64,000 bases of DNA from Actinomadura luteofluorescens (GCF_013409365.1 NZ_JACCBA010000001.1:6138001-6202000), one strand, 5' to 3'. Counted from the first letter of the stretch, positions 24,727-33,297 are shown. Translations and numbers: made by a program. Notes: a model not told the origin generated them from the letters alone.

Positions 24727-26013
24727 TCACGCAGGACGGGAGTCCCGCGCGTCGTGGAGGCGGCTCTCGGTGGTGCGGGGAGCGCGGAAATCCCGGGGGC
24801 CGAGCGCGCAGGCGCGGTACTCGGCGAAGTGGAGCCGCAGCCAGTCGCGGCGCCGCTGCTCGGTCCAGGACGCGAACCGGTGCCCCGCGCGCGTGCCGGC
24901 CGCGGCCGGGGGCTCGTCGCCGAGAAGCCACGCGTCGACCAGCGCGCGGTAGCCGTCGCCGGACGCGCAGGCACGCGCGTCCTTGAGCGCCTCGCTGATC
25001 TGCCGGACGGCGCGGGACGCGTATCCGGGTGAGAGGTCCTCGTCGAGATGGACGGAAGCGACGCCGTCCGCCACCGTCGACGGCATCCAGGCGGGACGCT
25101 GCTCCACCACCCTGAAGGCGCCGGGCGTGCCGTTCAGCCGCGCCGCGAGCGGGGTGGCCGCCGCCATCAGCTGGGGTAGCGCGTCCCGCAGGGCGGGGTG
25201 CACGCAGACCTCGATGGGCCACGTCCGGCACACCGGCTTGGCCTGGGCGGGCGCGACCGTCCCGCCGGAGCGATGCAGGCCGAGGGTGGCGGAGACGGTC
25301 GCGGCCAGCGCCATCGTCAGGGGCAGGACGAGCAGGAACCGCCGCGTCGCCCACATCACGTAGCCGAGGATCAGCGCGGTGGTCAGCCCGGCGGCCCAGA
25401 GGACCTGGACGGCGAACACCTCGGGGCGAAGGGTGGTGAACAGCTCGACGCGGGAGAGCGCGGCGGGGGGCACCAGGCTCCACCAGGACATGCCGGGGAC
25501 GCGCAGAGCGGCCCACAGGGACGTCGCGGCGAGTACCAGGGCCGCGGTGGCGCGGTGCGGTGCGACGCGTCCCGTCAGGTAGCCCACGACGACGTGCAGG
25601 ACGAGCGCGCCCGCACCCGAGACCACGCCGAGCGGGTGGGGCTGCCCGGCGTGCGCGTGCACGAGGGTGACGGCGACGACCACCGCCGTGGCCACCACGT
25701 AGGCGACCAGCGTGGCCGACGACAGCAGCAGCAGGTCGAACAGCACGCCGGTCGCGGGGGATCGGGCGGTGAGGTCGCGCAGGTAGTCGAGCGGGCGTTC
25801 CCGGACGGCCGTCCACGCGGCCAGGCCCGCGGCGGCGGGGCCGAGGAAGCGGACGGCGTTGACCAGCGCGACGACGCTGTTGTCCCAGTACGCGACCGCC
25901 GGGCTCAGCGACAGGCACGCCGCCGCCGTCGCGAGCGCGGTGAGGACCGGCACCGCGACGAGCAGTGCCGTGCGGCGGGCGTCCAGCCGGAGCACCCGCC
26001 CGAGGTCAGACAC
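24727..26013 (-). CDS. ABC transporter permease-like protein with an extra C-terminal domain
   Basis: About 428 residues from a GTG at 26013, which overlaps the stop of the ATPase gene upstream by 8 bp and so defines the pair. Roughly seven to eight membrane segments occupy the first 240 residues. The last 180 residues are soluble and have no recognised family. They start after 'LGLHRSGGTVAPAQAKPVC' and include 'VCVHPALRDALPQLMAAATP'. It is likely the membrane half of a two-gene exporter, or of a regulator of cell-surface activity. Substrate unknown. Confidence 0.7.
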   Translation of the reverse strand: MSDLGRVLRLDARRTALLVAVPVLTALATAAACLSLSPAVAYWDNSVVALVNAVRFLGPAAAGLAAWTAVRERPLDYLRDLTARSPATGVLFDLLLLSSATLVAYVVATAVVVAVTLVHAHAGQPHPLGVVSGAGALVLHVVVGYLTGRVAPHRATAALVLAATSLWAALRVPGMSWWSLVPPAALSRVELFTTLRPEVFAVQVLWAAGLTTALILGYVMWATRRFLLVLPLTMALAATVSATLGLHRSGGTVAPAQAKPVCRTWPIEVCVHPALRDALPQLMAAATPLAARLNGTPGAFRVVEQRPAWMPSTVADGVASVHLDEDLSPGYASRAVRQISEALKDARACASGDGYRALVDAWLLGDEPPAAAGTRAGHRFASWTEQRRRDWLRLHFAEYRACALGPRDFRAPRTTESRLHDARDSRPA

Positions 26014-26992
26014 CGGTGGCGCTCTCGGCGGGCGACGGCCTCGCCCGCGCCTTCGCAAGCTGTGGCAGGGACAGGTGCGGCAGCGCGAGCTGCGGCAGGG
26101 ACACCTGCGGCAGCGCGCGGCGGGCCGGGCGGCGCGGGGTCATCGCGTCGACGGTCTGCGGGTGGAGGGCGCCGCGCGGGCCGACGGGGCCTCGCTGGCC
26201 CGCGGATCCCCGCGGGGCGGGGGCGCGCCGGTCGGCGGGGGAGCGGCCGCGGCGGGCGGTGGCCGAGTGCGTGGGTTGCTCGGCGAGCCGGCCGCGGGCG
26301 AGGGTGAAGAGGCGGTCGCACCAGCCGGTGAGCGTCTCGGTGGCGTCGGCGGTGACGACCACGGTCGGCGCCAGCGCGCGCAGCACGGGGATCAGCTCGG
26401 CCATGGCCGCGGTGAGCGAGTGCCGTCCGGGGCCCGCGGCGCCCGTGGGCCAGGGTTCGGCGGCGGCGCACAGCTCGCCGAAGGGGTCGTCGAGCAGCAC
26501 CAGGCCGGGCTCGTGGACGCAGGCGGCGGCCAGCCCGGCGCGCAGCCGGACGTCCGGCGGCAGCAGCGCCAGTTCCGTCCCGGCGGCCTCGGTGAGGTCG
26601 AAGCGGCGGATCATGCTCTGCGCGGCGGACGCGCTCGTCCGCTTGTAGTAGGCGGCGTAGGCGACGAACTCGCCGGCCGTCATGCCCTCCGCGCGCGAGA
26701 AGCGGGCCGGCAGATAACCGATTCCGGCGCGGGCGGCCCGCTGCCCGGCGGCGTTCGTGATGTCGTGTCCGAGAATGTGCAGCGCGCCGGTGTTCGGTCT
26801 GCGCAAGGTCGCGAACGTGGCCAGCAGAGTGGATTTACCGGCACCAGGTGGACCGGCCAGGCCGACCACGCCTTCGGGCACGCCGAAGGTCACCGGGCGC
26901 AGGAGCCACCGCCCCCCGCGGCGGACACCCATTCCTCGGGCCACGATCACGGAATGCTCCGCGATCACAAGTTTCCCCCCATTGCTCGTCAT
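26006..26992 (-). CDS. ABC transporter ATP-binding protein
   Basis: About 328 residues from the ATG at 26992. Walker A is 'GPPGAGKST', and Walker B is 'PGLVLLDDPFGEL'. The signature region is poorly conserved: 'LLPPDVRLRAGLAA' replaces the usual LSGGQ. The C-terminal 95 residues are an Arg/Pro/Ala-rich tail ending in repeated Leu-Pro-Gln/His units, not seen in usual ATPases. It forms an operon with the permease-like gene. A well-spaced promoter is visible 147-176 bp upstream. Confidence 0.85.
   Translation of the reverse strand: MTSNGGKLVIAEHSVIVARGMGVRRGGRWLLRPVTFGVPEGVVGLAGPPGAGKSTLLATFATLRRPNTGALHILGHDITNAAGQRAARAGIGYLPARFSRAEGMTAGEFVAYAAYYKRTSASAAQSMIRRFDLTEAAGTELALLPPDVRLRAGLAAACVHEPGLVLLDDPFGELCAAAEPWPTGAAGPGRHSLTAAMAELIPVLRALAPTVVVTADATETLTGWCDRLFTLARGRLAEQPTHSATARRGRSPADRRAPAPRGSAGQRGPVGPRGALHPQTVDAMTPRRPARRALPQVSLPQLALPHLSLPQLAKARARPSPAESATGV
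26058..26117 (-). repeat. 30-bp tandem duplication in the ATPase tail
   Basis: Two adjacent units, 26058-26087 and 26088-26117, match at 27 of 30 positions. Each is itself built of two related 15-base halves (the halves start AGCTGYGGCAGGGA and CASSTGCGGCAGCG). They encode four Leu-Pro-Gln/His repeats near the protein C-terminus. Confidence 0.8.
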
Positions 26993-27371
26993 GCTGTCGC
27001 GGCGGCCGGACGGGTGCGCCTGCCGCGCCGGTGGCCTCGGGTCCCCCAACCCGCCACGCGGCGCGCCCGCAGGCCGGGCCGCCCCCCGGCGGCTCCGACC
27101 CGGTCGCTTTTGCCGGGCCGCAATGCATCGACATCGTGACTATAACCGGGCTTGGTGATGGCTGTCAGCAATCTAATCGCCTTTACGGCAGGACGACGGA
27201 ACTCTTTGCCCGGGGCGTGGCGGGAAAGGGAATAAAAAGGCGGACAATTCTCTGGATATGCCGCCTATGTGTGCGGCCGTCCCGGGGCGCGGGGCGTCCG
27301 GCGCGGGCGCCGCGCTCCGCTGGGAGCGTACGGACGTACGGCCGGGGGTGGTCATGGGGCAGGATGGACCC
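26993..27371. other. Divergent intergenic region between the ABC pair and the thioredoxin-like gene
   Basis: 379 bp. The part from 27120 to 27260 is noticeably AT-richer and contains the ABC promoter. No gene is supported. Short open frames here have no codon bias or Shine-Dalgarno. Confidence 0.5.
27139..27168 (-). promoter_or_regulatory. Sigma-70-like promoter for the ABC transporter genes
   Basis: On the minus strand a -35 CTGACA (27163-27168) and a -10 TATAGT (27139-27144) are separated by 18 bp. Each matches consensus at 5 of 6 bases. The predicted start is near 27132, giving a leader of about 140 bases. Confidence 0.6.
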
Positions 27372-28322
27372 ATGCCTTCTCGGGACTTTTCGTTGCACGG
27401 GGCCATCGACCTGGGAGCGCGCCAGGCCGCGTCAAGGAAGCAGCAGGAACGCCGCGCCCAGGGCGGCGGCGCGCCGGCTCAGGGCGCGCCCGGCGGCCCC
27501 TACGTCGTCGACGTCACCGACCAGACCTTCAACACCGAGGTCGTGGAGCGGTCGCAGTCCGTCCCCGTCCTGGTGGACTTCTGGGCCGAATGGTGCGGTC
27601 CGTGCAAGCAGCTCGGCCCGATCCTGGAGAAGCTCGCCACCGAGGCGGCCGGCAAGTGGATCCTGGCCAAGGTCGACGTCGACGCGAACCCGCAGCTCGG
27701 CGCCTACATGCAGCAGATGGGCGTGCGCGGCATCCCGTTCGTGGCGGCGGTCGTCGCCGGACAGCTGCTGCCGTTCCTGAACGGCGCCGCGCCCGAGCCG
27801 CAGGTCCGCCAGGCCATCGACCAGCTCTTCGACGCGCTGCGCAAGGAGGGCATCCTTCCCGACGCCCCCGAGGGTGAGCAGCCGGCCCCCGGCGAGGAGG
27901 CCCCCGCCGCCGACCCGGTGTACTCCGCGGCCGAGGAGGCCCTGCAGCGCGGCGACCTGGACGGCGCCAAGCTCGCGTTCGAGCGCATCCTCGCCGCCGA
28001 CCCGAGGGACGGCGAGGCCAAGCAGGGCCTCGCCCTGGTCGAGCTGAGCCTGCGCGTACGGTCGCTGGACGCCGAGCGCGTCCTCCAGGAGGCGGCCGAG
28101 AAGCCCGGCGACGTCCAGGCGCAGATCAGCGCGTCCGACGTGGAGATGGTGTCCGGGCGCATCGACGACGCCTTCGACCGGCTGGTGGGCGCGGTGCGGC
28201 GCGGCGCGGGCGACGACCGCGACGCGGCGCGCAAGCACCTGCTGTCGCTGTTCGAGCTGCTGCCGCCGGACGACCCGCGCGTCGGCAAGGCCCGCCGCGG
28301 CCTCCAGTCCGCCCTGTTCTGA
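27372..28322 (+). CDS. Thioredoxin-like protein with TPR-like C-terminal domain (CnoX/YbbN type)
   Basis: About 316 residues from the ATG at 27372. An ATG at 27354 is an alternative. An N-terminal Gln/Gly-rich segment precedes a thioredoxin domain (about 45-155) with the active site WCGPC at 74-78 and 'GVRGIPFVAAV' holding the cis-Pro. From about 185 the chain becomes helical tetratricopeptide-like repeats ('AAEEALQRGDLDGAKLAFER'). Such fusions act as holdase co-chaperones that hand clients to DnaK/GroEL. Having intact Cys residues differs from E. coli YbbN, which lacks the active pair. Confidence 0.9.
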   Translation: MPSRDFSLHGAIDLGARQAASRKQQERRAQGGGAPAQGAPGGPYVVDVTDQTFNTEVVERSQSVPVLVDFWAEWCGPCKQLGPILEKLATEAAGKWILAKVDVDANPQLGAYMQQMGVRGIPFVAAVVAGQLLPFLNGAAPEPQVRQAIDQLFDALRKEGILPDAPEGEQPAPGEEAPAADPVYSAAEEALQRGDLDGAKLAFERILAADPRDGEAKQGLALVELSLRVRSLDAERVLQEAAEKPGDVQAQISASDVEMVSGRIDDAFDRLVGAVRRGAGDDRDAARKHLLSLFELLPPDDPRVGKARRGLQSALF

Positions 28323-28728
28323 GCAGACCCCGTTCCGGTCCGGGCCGACGTTTCGGTCCGGGCCGCTGTTCTCGGCGCGTGGCGCAGTTCCGGCGCGGGC
28401 CACCGTTTCGGCTCGTGTTCCGTGCGGTGGGCGTCTTGCTCCGGGTGCGCGCCGGAGATGATCGCGGCCGCGTTCGGCGCCGCGGACGGCGTCCGGACGG
28501 CCCGTGCCGTACGCGGTGGCCGTCGAAGCGGGCCGAGCTGGGGCGACCGGGACACCTGACCGCGATGGTGAGCGTATGCTCGTTGACTGATGACCGCGCC
28601 CGTGCGGCCACGTGAAGCACTTCCACGGGGCCGATCCGGCGGATCCGCGGCCGCGCCCCGGACGCACCGTCTCCTGGGAGCAGCGCGCTCGGATATGGAC
28701 AAACCCGTATAAATAGGGAGCAGCTGTC
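28323..28728. other. Intergenic region upstream of malic enzyme
   Basis: 406 bp. The first 100 bp hold a five-copy tandem repeat. The middle carries no supported gene. The last 25 bp contain an AT-rich GTATAAAT (28708-28715) only 13 bp before the start codon, which could be a -10 element with a very short leader. Confidence 0.5.
28332..28422. repeat. Five-copy tandem array of an 18-19 bp unit
   Basis: Units start at 28332, 28350, 28368, 28387 and 28405. The first two, GTTCCGGTCCGGGCCGAC and GTTTCGGTCCGGGCCGCT, differ at three bases. The last three have drifted. The array begins 10 bp after the thioredoxin-like gene's stop. Confidence 0.75.
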
Positions 28729-30132
28729 GTGGCGAGCGTGCCAAGCGTGTCGTACTCCATCACCGTCCGGCTGGAGGTCCCGGCCGGCGGCAGGGCCGTC
28801 AGCCAGATCACCCACGTGGTCGAGAACGCGGGCGGCATCGTCACGGCCCTCGACGTCAACACCGCCGGCCACGAGACCCTGCGCATCGACGTCACGATCG
28901 CCACCCGCGACACCCAGCACGCCGAGGCGATCGCGGGCGCGCTGGAGCGGATCGACTCCGTCAAGATCCACAAGGTCAGCGACCGGACGTTCCTGATGCA
29001 CCTCGGCGGCAAGATCGAGATGCAGTCGAAGGTGCCGCTGCGCAACCGCGACGAGCTGTCGATGGCCTACACGCCCGGCGTCGCCCGCGTCTCGCTGGCC
29101 ATCGCCCGCAACCCCGAGGACGTCCGCCGGCTGACGATCAAACGCAACAGCGTCGCCGTGGTGACCGACGGCTCGGCGGTGCTCGGCCTCGGCAACATCG
29201 GCCCGGAGGCCGCGCTGCCGGTCATGGAGGGCAAGGCGGCGCTGTTCAAGCGGTTCGCCGGGATCGACGCGTGGCCGATCTGCCTCGACACCCAGGACAC
29301 CGACGAGATCGTCCGGACGGTGCAGATCCTCGCGCCCGCGTTCGGCGGCATCAACCTGGAGGACATCTCCGCGCCGCGCTGCTTCGAGGTCGAGGCCCGG
29401 CTGCGCGAGCTGCTCGACATCCCCGTCTTCCACGACGACCAGCACGGCACCGCGATCTGCGTGCTCGCCGCGCTGACCAACGCGCTGCGCGTCGTCGGCA
29501 AGGACATCGGCGCCGTGCGCATCACGATGGCGGGCGCGGGCGCGGCCGGCACCGCCATCCTGAAGCTGCTGATGCACGCGGGCGCCCGCAACCTCGTCGT
29601 CTGCGACTACGCCGGCGCGGTGCACAAGGGCCGCGACGACCTCGACGACTCGCTGCGCTGGATCGCCGAGCACACCAACGAGGGCGGCTACTCCGGCGAC
29701 CTGCGCGGCGCGGTGAAGGACGCCGACGTGTTCATCGGCGTGTCCGCCCCCGGCATCCTGAACGGCGACGACATCGCCACGATGAGCGGCGACGCGATCG
29801 TGTTCGCCCTCGCCAACCCCGAGCCGGAGGTCTCGCCGGACGAGGCGCGCGAGCACGCCGCCGTGGTCGCCACCGGCCGCAGCGACTACCCGAACCAGAT
29901 CAACAACGTGCTGGCCTTCCCCGGCGTGTTCCGCGGCCTCCTGGACGCGCAGGCCAGTGGCGTCACCCTCGACATGCTCGCCGCCGCGGCCAAGGCCCTC
30001 GCCGAGGTCGTCACCCCGGACGAGCTCGGCCCGAACTACATCGTGCCGAGCGTCTTCCACCCGGACGTCAGCACCCGCGTGGCGGGCGCCGTCCGCGAGG
30101 CCGCGGGCGGCCGCCCCCGCACGGAGGCGTAG
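28729..30132 (+). CDS. NAD-dependent malic enzyme with N-terminal ACT domain
   Basis: A 467-residue protein from a GTG at 28729, with GGGAG 8 bases upstream. An ACT-like regulatory domain occupies about 5-80 ('SITVRLEVPAGGRAVSQITH'). The malic fold then shows the catalytic Tyr in 'MAYTPGVARV', the Lys in 'MEGKAALFKRFAG', metal ligands in 'GGINLEDISAPRCFEVE' and 'FHDDQHGTA', and the NAD motif 'GAGAAGTAI'. It converts malate to pyruvate and CO2 with NAD(P)+. The ACT domain suggests allosteric control by an amino acid, as in several actinobacterial enzymes. Confidence 0.94.
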   Translation: MASVPSVSYSITVRLEVPAGGRAVSQITHVVENAGGIVTALDVNTAGHETLRIDVTIATRDTQHAEAIAGALERIDSVKIHKVSDRTFLMHLGGKIEMQSKVPLRNRDELSMAYTPGVARVSLAIARNPEDVRRLTIKRNSVAVVTDGSAVLGLGNIGPEAALPVMEGKAALFKRFAGIDAWPICLDTQDTDEIVRTVQILAPAFGGINLEDISAPRCFEVEARLRELLDIPVFHDDQHGTAICVLAALTNALRVVGKDIGAVRITMAGAGAAGTAILKLLMHAGARNLVVCDYAGAVHKGRDDLDDSLRWIAEHTNEGGYSGDLRGAVKDADVFIGVSAPGILNGDDIATMSGDAIVFALANPEPEVSPDEAREHAAVVATGRSDYPNQINNVLAFPGVFRGLLDAQASGVTLDMLAAAAKALAEVVTPDELGPNYIVPSVFHPDVSTRVAGAVREAAGGRPRTEA

Positions 30133-30149
30133 TTTTACAGGCCCGGCCC

Positions 30150-30262
30150 ACTTCGCTCGCCTGGCGGCTCGCTGCGTGACCTGGCCTGGGCGAACGCGGC
30201 ATCGCTTCGCGATCTGGCCGGCTTCGCTCGCCTTCGGCTTCGCTCCACCGGCCAGGTCACGC
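30150..30262. repeat. REP-like unit and long-range inverted repeat after malic enzyme
   Basis: The unit CGCTCGCCTGGCGGCTCGCT (from 30154) is close to those at 22.5 kb. GCGTGACCTGGCC (30174-30186) pairs perfectly with 30250-30262 across a 63-base loop that contains a further TCGCTTCGCGA hairpin. It is likely to be a structured 3' end for the malic enzyme mRNA. Confidence 0.7.
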
Positions 30263-30346
30263 GTTCGCGCGCGTGGCCGAGGTGGCTTCGAGGCGGGCCC
30301 GGTGGACGCGGCCGTGGCGGGCCCGGCGGACGGGCCCGCGCTGCGG

Positions 30347-31018
30347 TCAGTCGGACTTCCTGCCCGCGAACATGTGCTCGCGGCGGCGCGGCCAGGTGCC
30401 GCCCCACCAGAAGATGATCGCGCCGGTCAGGATGACGGCGATGCCGGTCACGGCCCGCGCCCACAGGACGGTGTCGGGGCCGGTGTGCGGCAGCTTCCCG
30501 GGCGGCGTCTCGCGCGGCGCGGCGCCGCCCGCCTTCTTGCAGTTCGCCTTGGCGGCGGTGCTGCCGATCTGCCGGTTCGCCCACCGGACGGTGATGCGGG
30601 TGCTGCGGTCCTCGCGCAGCTTCACCGCGACCGTCCGGGTGGTGCCGGGGCCGATCTTGCCGGGGACGGCGGCGGTGTCGTCGTTCTTCTCGACGGAGAA
30701 GTCCTCGGTCTGCGTTCCGGTGTTGCGGACCTTGACGTTGACGGTGCGGTCCGGGCAGGAGACCGATCCGATCGTGGCCGTCACCGGCCGCGCCGGAGCC
30801 GGCGTGCGGCTCGGCGTGCGGGACGGGGTGTGCGTCGGAGTCCGCGTGGGCTTGCCCGAGGCGGACGGCGAGCCGCTGGACGCACTCGGGCTGGGGCTCG
30901 TGGACTCCGTGGCTGAGGTCGGCGACGCCGAGCCGTCCGACCCCAGCAGGGCCGGGATCGCGATCAGCGCCCCGATCACGATGAACACGGCGGCGATGAC
31001 GACCCTGGGCAACTGCAT
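30347..31018 (-). CDS. LPXTG cell-wall-anchored surface protein
   Basis: A 223-residue protein from the ATG at 31018, with AGGA upstream. An N-terminal signal or anchor segment ('VVIAAVFIVIGALIAIPALL') is followed by a Ser/Thr/Pro-rich stalk (about 30-78), then a beta-rich domain with two Cys residues (88 and 160). The sortase signal LPHTG is at 176-180, then a hydrophobic helix and the basic tail 'RRREHMFAGRKSD'. It should be linked to peptidoglycan by a sortase encoded elsewhere. The role is unknown. Confidence 0.88.
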   Translation of the reverse strand: MQLPRVVIAAVFIVIGALIAIPALLGSDGSASPTSATESTSPSPSASSGSPSASGKPTRTPTHTPSRTPSRTPAPARPVTATIGSVSCPDRTVNVKVRNTGTQTEDFSVEKNDDTAAVPGKIGPGTTRTVAVKLREDRSTRITVRWANRQIGSTAAKANCKKAGGAAPRETPPGKLPHTGPDTVLWARAVTGIAVILTGAIIFWWGGTWPRRREHMFAGRKSD

Positions 31019-31053
31019 CGCTGTCCTCCCGGCCCGCACCAAGCGGGTGGCCG

Positions 31054-31068
31054 ATGATCCTAGATCAT
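31054..31068. promoter_or_regulatory. Perfect palindrome between divergent genes
   Basis: ATGATC-CTA-GATCAT has perfect 6-base arms with a 3-base centre, in the 151-bp region between the LPXTG gene (minus) and yqgE (plus). It is 36 bp upstream of the LPXTG start. The size is typical of a dimeric repressor site, but no partner regulator is nearby. Confidence 0.45.
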
Positions 31069-31169
31069 TCTTAACCCAGGACCTTGTGGTGCCGATATCC
31101 CCATCGATAGGAATGCGTAACAGGCTAACGAGCGAGGAGGCGTGCCGCCGGAGGTCCGGGCAACGCATC

Positions 31170-31754
31170 ATGGGACCCATGGAAGACGGGATCAGGGTCG
31201 GGCTCCTGCTGGTGGCCACGCCGCAGCTGGAGGATCCGAACTTTCGGCGCAGCGTCGTCCTGCTGGTCGAGCACGACGGCGACGGGGGAACCCTGGGAGT
31301 CGTCCTCAACCGGCCGACCGAGATTCCGGTGGACCGCGTCCTGCCGCCGTGGGCGGAGCTGGTGACGGGACCGGCCGTGGTGTTCCAGGGCGGGCCGGTC
31401 GCCCTGGAGAACGCGCTCGCCCTGGCCCGGCTCCCCGGCGAGGACGAGCCGCTCGGGTGGCGCGCCCTGGACGGCGGCACCGAGGTCGCCCGGGTGGGCC
31501 TGGTCGACCTGGAGGCCCCGCCCGGCCTGCTCGCGGCGGAGCTGCTGCAGCTGCGCGTGTTCGCCGGATACGCGGGCTGGTCGCCCGGGCAGCTGCGCAC
31601 CGAGGTCGAGGAGGGCTCGTGGTACCTGGTGCCCGCCGAGGCCGGGGACGTGTTCGCCGGCGACCCGGAGCGGCTGTGGCAGAACGTGCTGCGCAGGCAG
31701 GGCGGCGACCTGGCCTTCGTCGCCACTTTCCCCGAGGACCCGACGCTGAACTAA
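31170..31754 (+). CDS. YqgE/AlgH family protein
   Basis: A 194-residue protein from the ATG at 31170. The ATG three codons later is an equal choice. The family blocks are clear: 'GLLLVATPQLEDPNFRRSVV', 'GTLGVVLNRPTEIPVDRVLP', 'VFQGGPVALENALAL', 'RVFAGYAGWSPGQLRTEVEE' (near 130-150) and 'LWQNVLRRQGG'. The family is widespread and its biochemical role is not settled. It is followed 10 bp on by the DUF3039 gene, probably in one transcript. Confidence 0.93.
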   Translation: MGPMEDGIRVGLLLVATPQLEDPNFRRSVVLLVEHDGDGGTLGVVLNRPTEIPVDRVLPPWAELVTGPAVVFQGGPVALENALALARLPGEDEPLGWRALDGGTEVARVGLVDLEAPPGLLAAELLQLRVFAGYAGWSPGQLRTEVEEGSWYLVPAEAGDVFAGDPERLWQNVLRRQGGDLAFVATFPEDPTLN

Positions 31755-31764
31755 GGTGAACGGT

Positions 31765-32028
31765 GTGAGTACGAAGATCCTTCCTGACAGCGACACCCAG
31801 AGCGATGTCAAACCGGACCTCTCCCACGGTGACGGCGACCACGAGCGGTTCGCCCACTACGTGAAGAAGGCCAAGATCACCGAGAGCGCGGTGACCGGCA
31901 CGCCGGTGATCGCGCTGTGCGGCAAGGTCTGGGTGCCGAACCGGGATCCGAAGAAGTACCCGGTCTGCCCGGAGTGCAAGGAGATCTACGAGTCCATGCA
32001 GTCCGGCGGGGGCAAGGGCGAGGAGTGA
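31765..32028 (+). CDS. DUF3039 family small protein
   Basis: An 87-residue protein from a GTG at 31765. It has 'DHERFAHYVKKAKI' and a putative metal site made by Cys in 'VIALCGKVWVPNRDPKK' and the CPEC pair in 'YPVCPECKEIYE'. This is the DUF3039 family, restricted to Actinobacteria and of unknown function. The tail is Gly/Glu-rich. It follows yqgE by 10 bp. Confidence 0.88.
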   Translation: MSTKILPDSDTQSDVKPDLSHGDGDHERFAHYVKKAKITESAVTGTPVIALCGKVWVPNRDPKKYPVCPECKEIYESMQSGGGKGEE

Positions 32029-32169
32029 CCGGCCGCTGAACGGCGGCCGAGGGCGCGCCGCCGGGTAGGCGTGCGCGCGTGAGGTCCTGCGGTCGTGTGC
32101 CGCGGGACCTCGGCCTTTCTTATCGCGGGACGGCCCGAAAGGGACGTCCCTGAACAATCGGGGGATTGA

Positions 32170-33291
32170 ATGCGGCGCTTGGCCGGGGTTTCACTGTGCG
32201 CACTGTCGGTCACGGTGTGTGCCGTTCCGGGTTCGGTGAGTGAGGGGGAGTGGGAGCGGGCGAAGGTCGCTCCGGCCGCGCGGGGCGACGACTGCGCCCC
32301 CGGCCGCGCGGGCACGGGGGGCGGGACGGCCGCCGTCGGCGGGAGGGGCGCCCCGGGCGGAACGGCGCGGTCGGCGCTGGCGCGCGACCGGGCCGACCTC
32401 GGCCACGAGCAGGCGGCCGCCATGCTCGCCGACCTCCGCCGCACGCTCCTCGACCGGTTCGGGACGTCCGACGAGGCCCTCCTCGACCAGCGCCTCTTCG
32501 ACGGACCGCTCGCGGGCTCGGCCCGCCGCGAGTCGCAGCGGCGGGCGACGGGGAGCCTCGTCGTGCCGGTGCGGTTCCACGTCGTCCACAGCGGGAGTTC
32601 GGGGCGGCTGTCCACGGCGGCGGTCCAGCGGCAGATCGCCACGCTGAACGCGGCCTACGGCGGACGCCTCGGCGGCTCCGACACCCACGTCAGGTTCCGG
32701 CTCGACTCCCTGGACCGCACCGACAACCCGTCCTGGTTCCACAACCCGCAGCGCAACGAGGGCCCGATGAAGCGGCGCCTCCGCAAGGGCGGCCGCGGGA
32801 CGCTCAACCTCTACACGGCCGCCGTCGGGTCCGACGTGCTGGGCTTCTCCACCTTCCCGCAGTGGTACCGGCGCGACCCGCGCCTGGACGGCGTCATCGT
32901 CGACTTCCGCAGCCTCCCGTACGGGTCGTACGCGCCGTTCAACCACGGGTTCACGGCCGTCCACGAGATCGGGCACTGGCTCGGCCTGATGCACACGTTC
33001 GAGGGCGGGTGCGTGTCGCCGGGCGACGGGGTGGCCGACACCCCGTACGAGGCGGAGCCGGCGCAGGGCTGCCCGCAGGGACGCGACTCGTGCCCGCAGC
33101 GCGGCCGCGATCCGATCCACAATTTCATGGACTACGCCCACGACGCCTGCATGCGCGGCTTCACCGCAGGTCAGGGCCGCCGTGTCCGGGCGGTGTGGGC
33201 GGCGTACCGGTCCCGCAAGGCCGGCCGCAACCGTGTGGATCTCGGCACAGGTGCGCCGGGCGCGGCACGATCTGTCGGTGCGGCTCGGTAG
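32170..33291 (+). CDS. Secreted M43-type (pappalysin-like) zinc metalloprotease
   Basis: A 373-residue protein with an N-terminal signal peptide (about 1-24, 'MRRLAGVSLCALSVTVCAVP'). A Gly/Arg-rich propeptide-like stretch runs to about 125. The catalytic domain carries the extended zinc site HEIGHWLGLMH at 265-275 and a Met-turn in 'NFMDYAHDACMRGFT'. Cys residues around 'GGCVSPGDG', 'QGCPQGRDSCPQ' and 'DACM' should form disulfides. Members are secreted endopeptidases. The helicase gene starts 6 bp past its stop. Confidence 0.9.
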   Translation: MRRLAGVSLCALSVTVCAVPGSVSEGEWERAKVAPAARGDDCAPGRAGTGGGTAAVGGRGAPGGTARSALARDRADLGHEQAAAMLADLRRTLLDRFGTSDEALLDQRLFDGPLAGSARRESQRRATGSLVVPVRFHVVHSGSSGRLSTAAVQRQIATLNAAYGGRLGGSDTHVRFRLDSLDRTDNPSWFHNPQRNEGPMKRRLRKGGRGTLNLYTAAVGSDVLGFSTFPQWYRRDPRLDGVIVDFRSLPYGSYAPFNHGFTAVHEIGHWLGLMHTFEGGCVSPGDGVADTPYEAEPAQGCPQGRDSCPQRGRDPIHNFMDYAHDACMRGFTAGQGRRVRAVWAAYRSRKAGRNRVDLGTGAPGAARSVGAAR

Positions 33292-33297
33292 CCTTCA

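Noticed and set aside
28552..28615. 16-codon frame 'MVSVCSLTDDRARAAT' as a leader peptide for malic enzyme
   Set aside because: No Shine-Dalgarno, no informative codon run, and 113 bp separate it from the gene.
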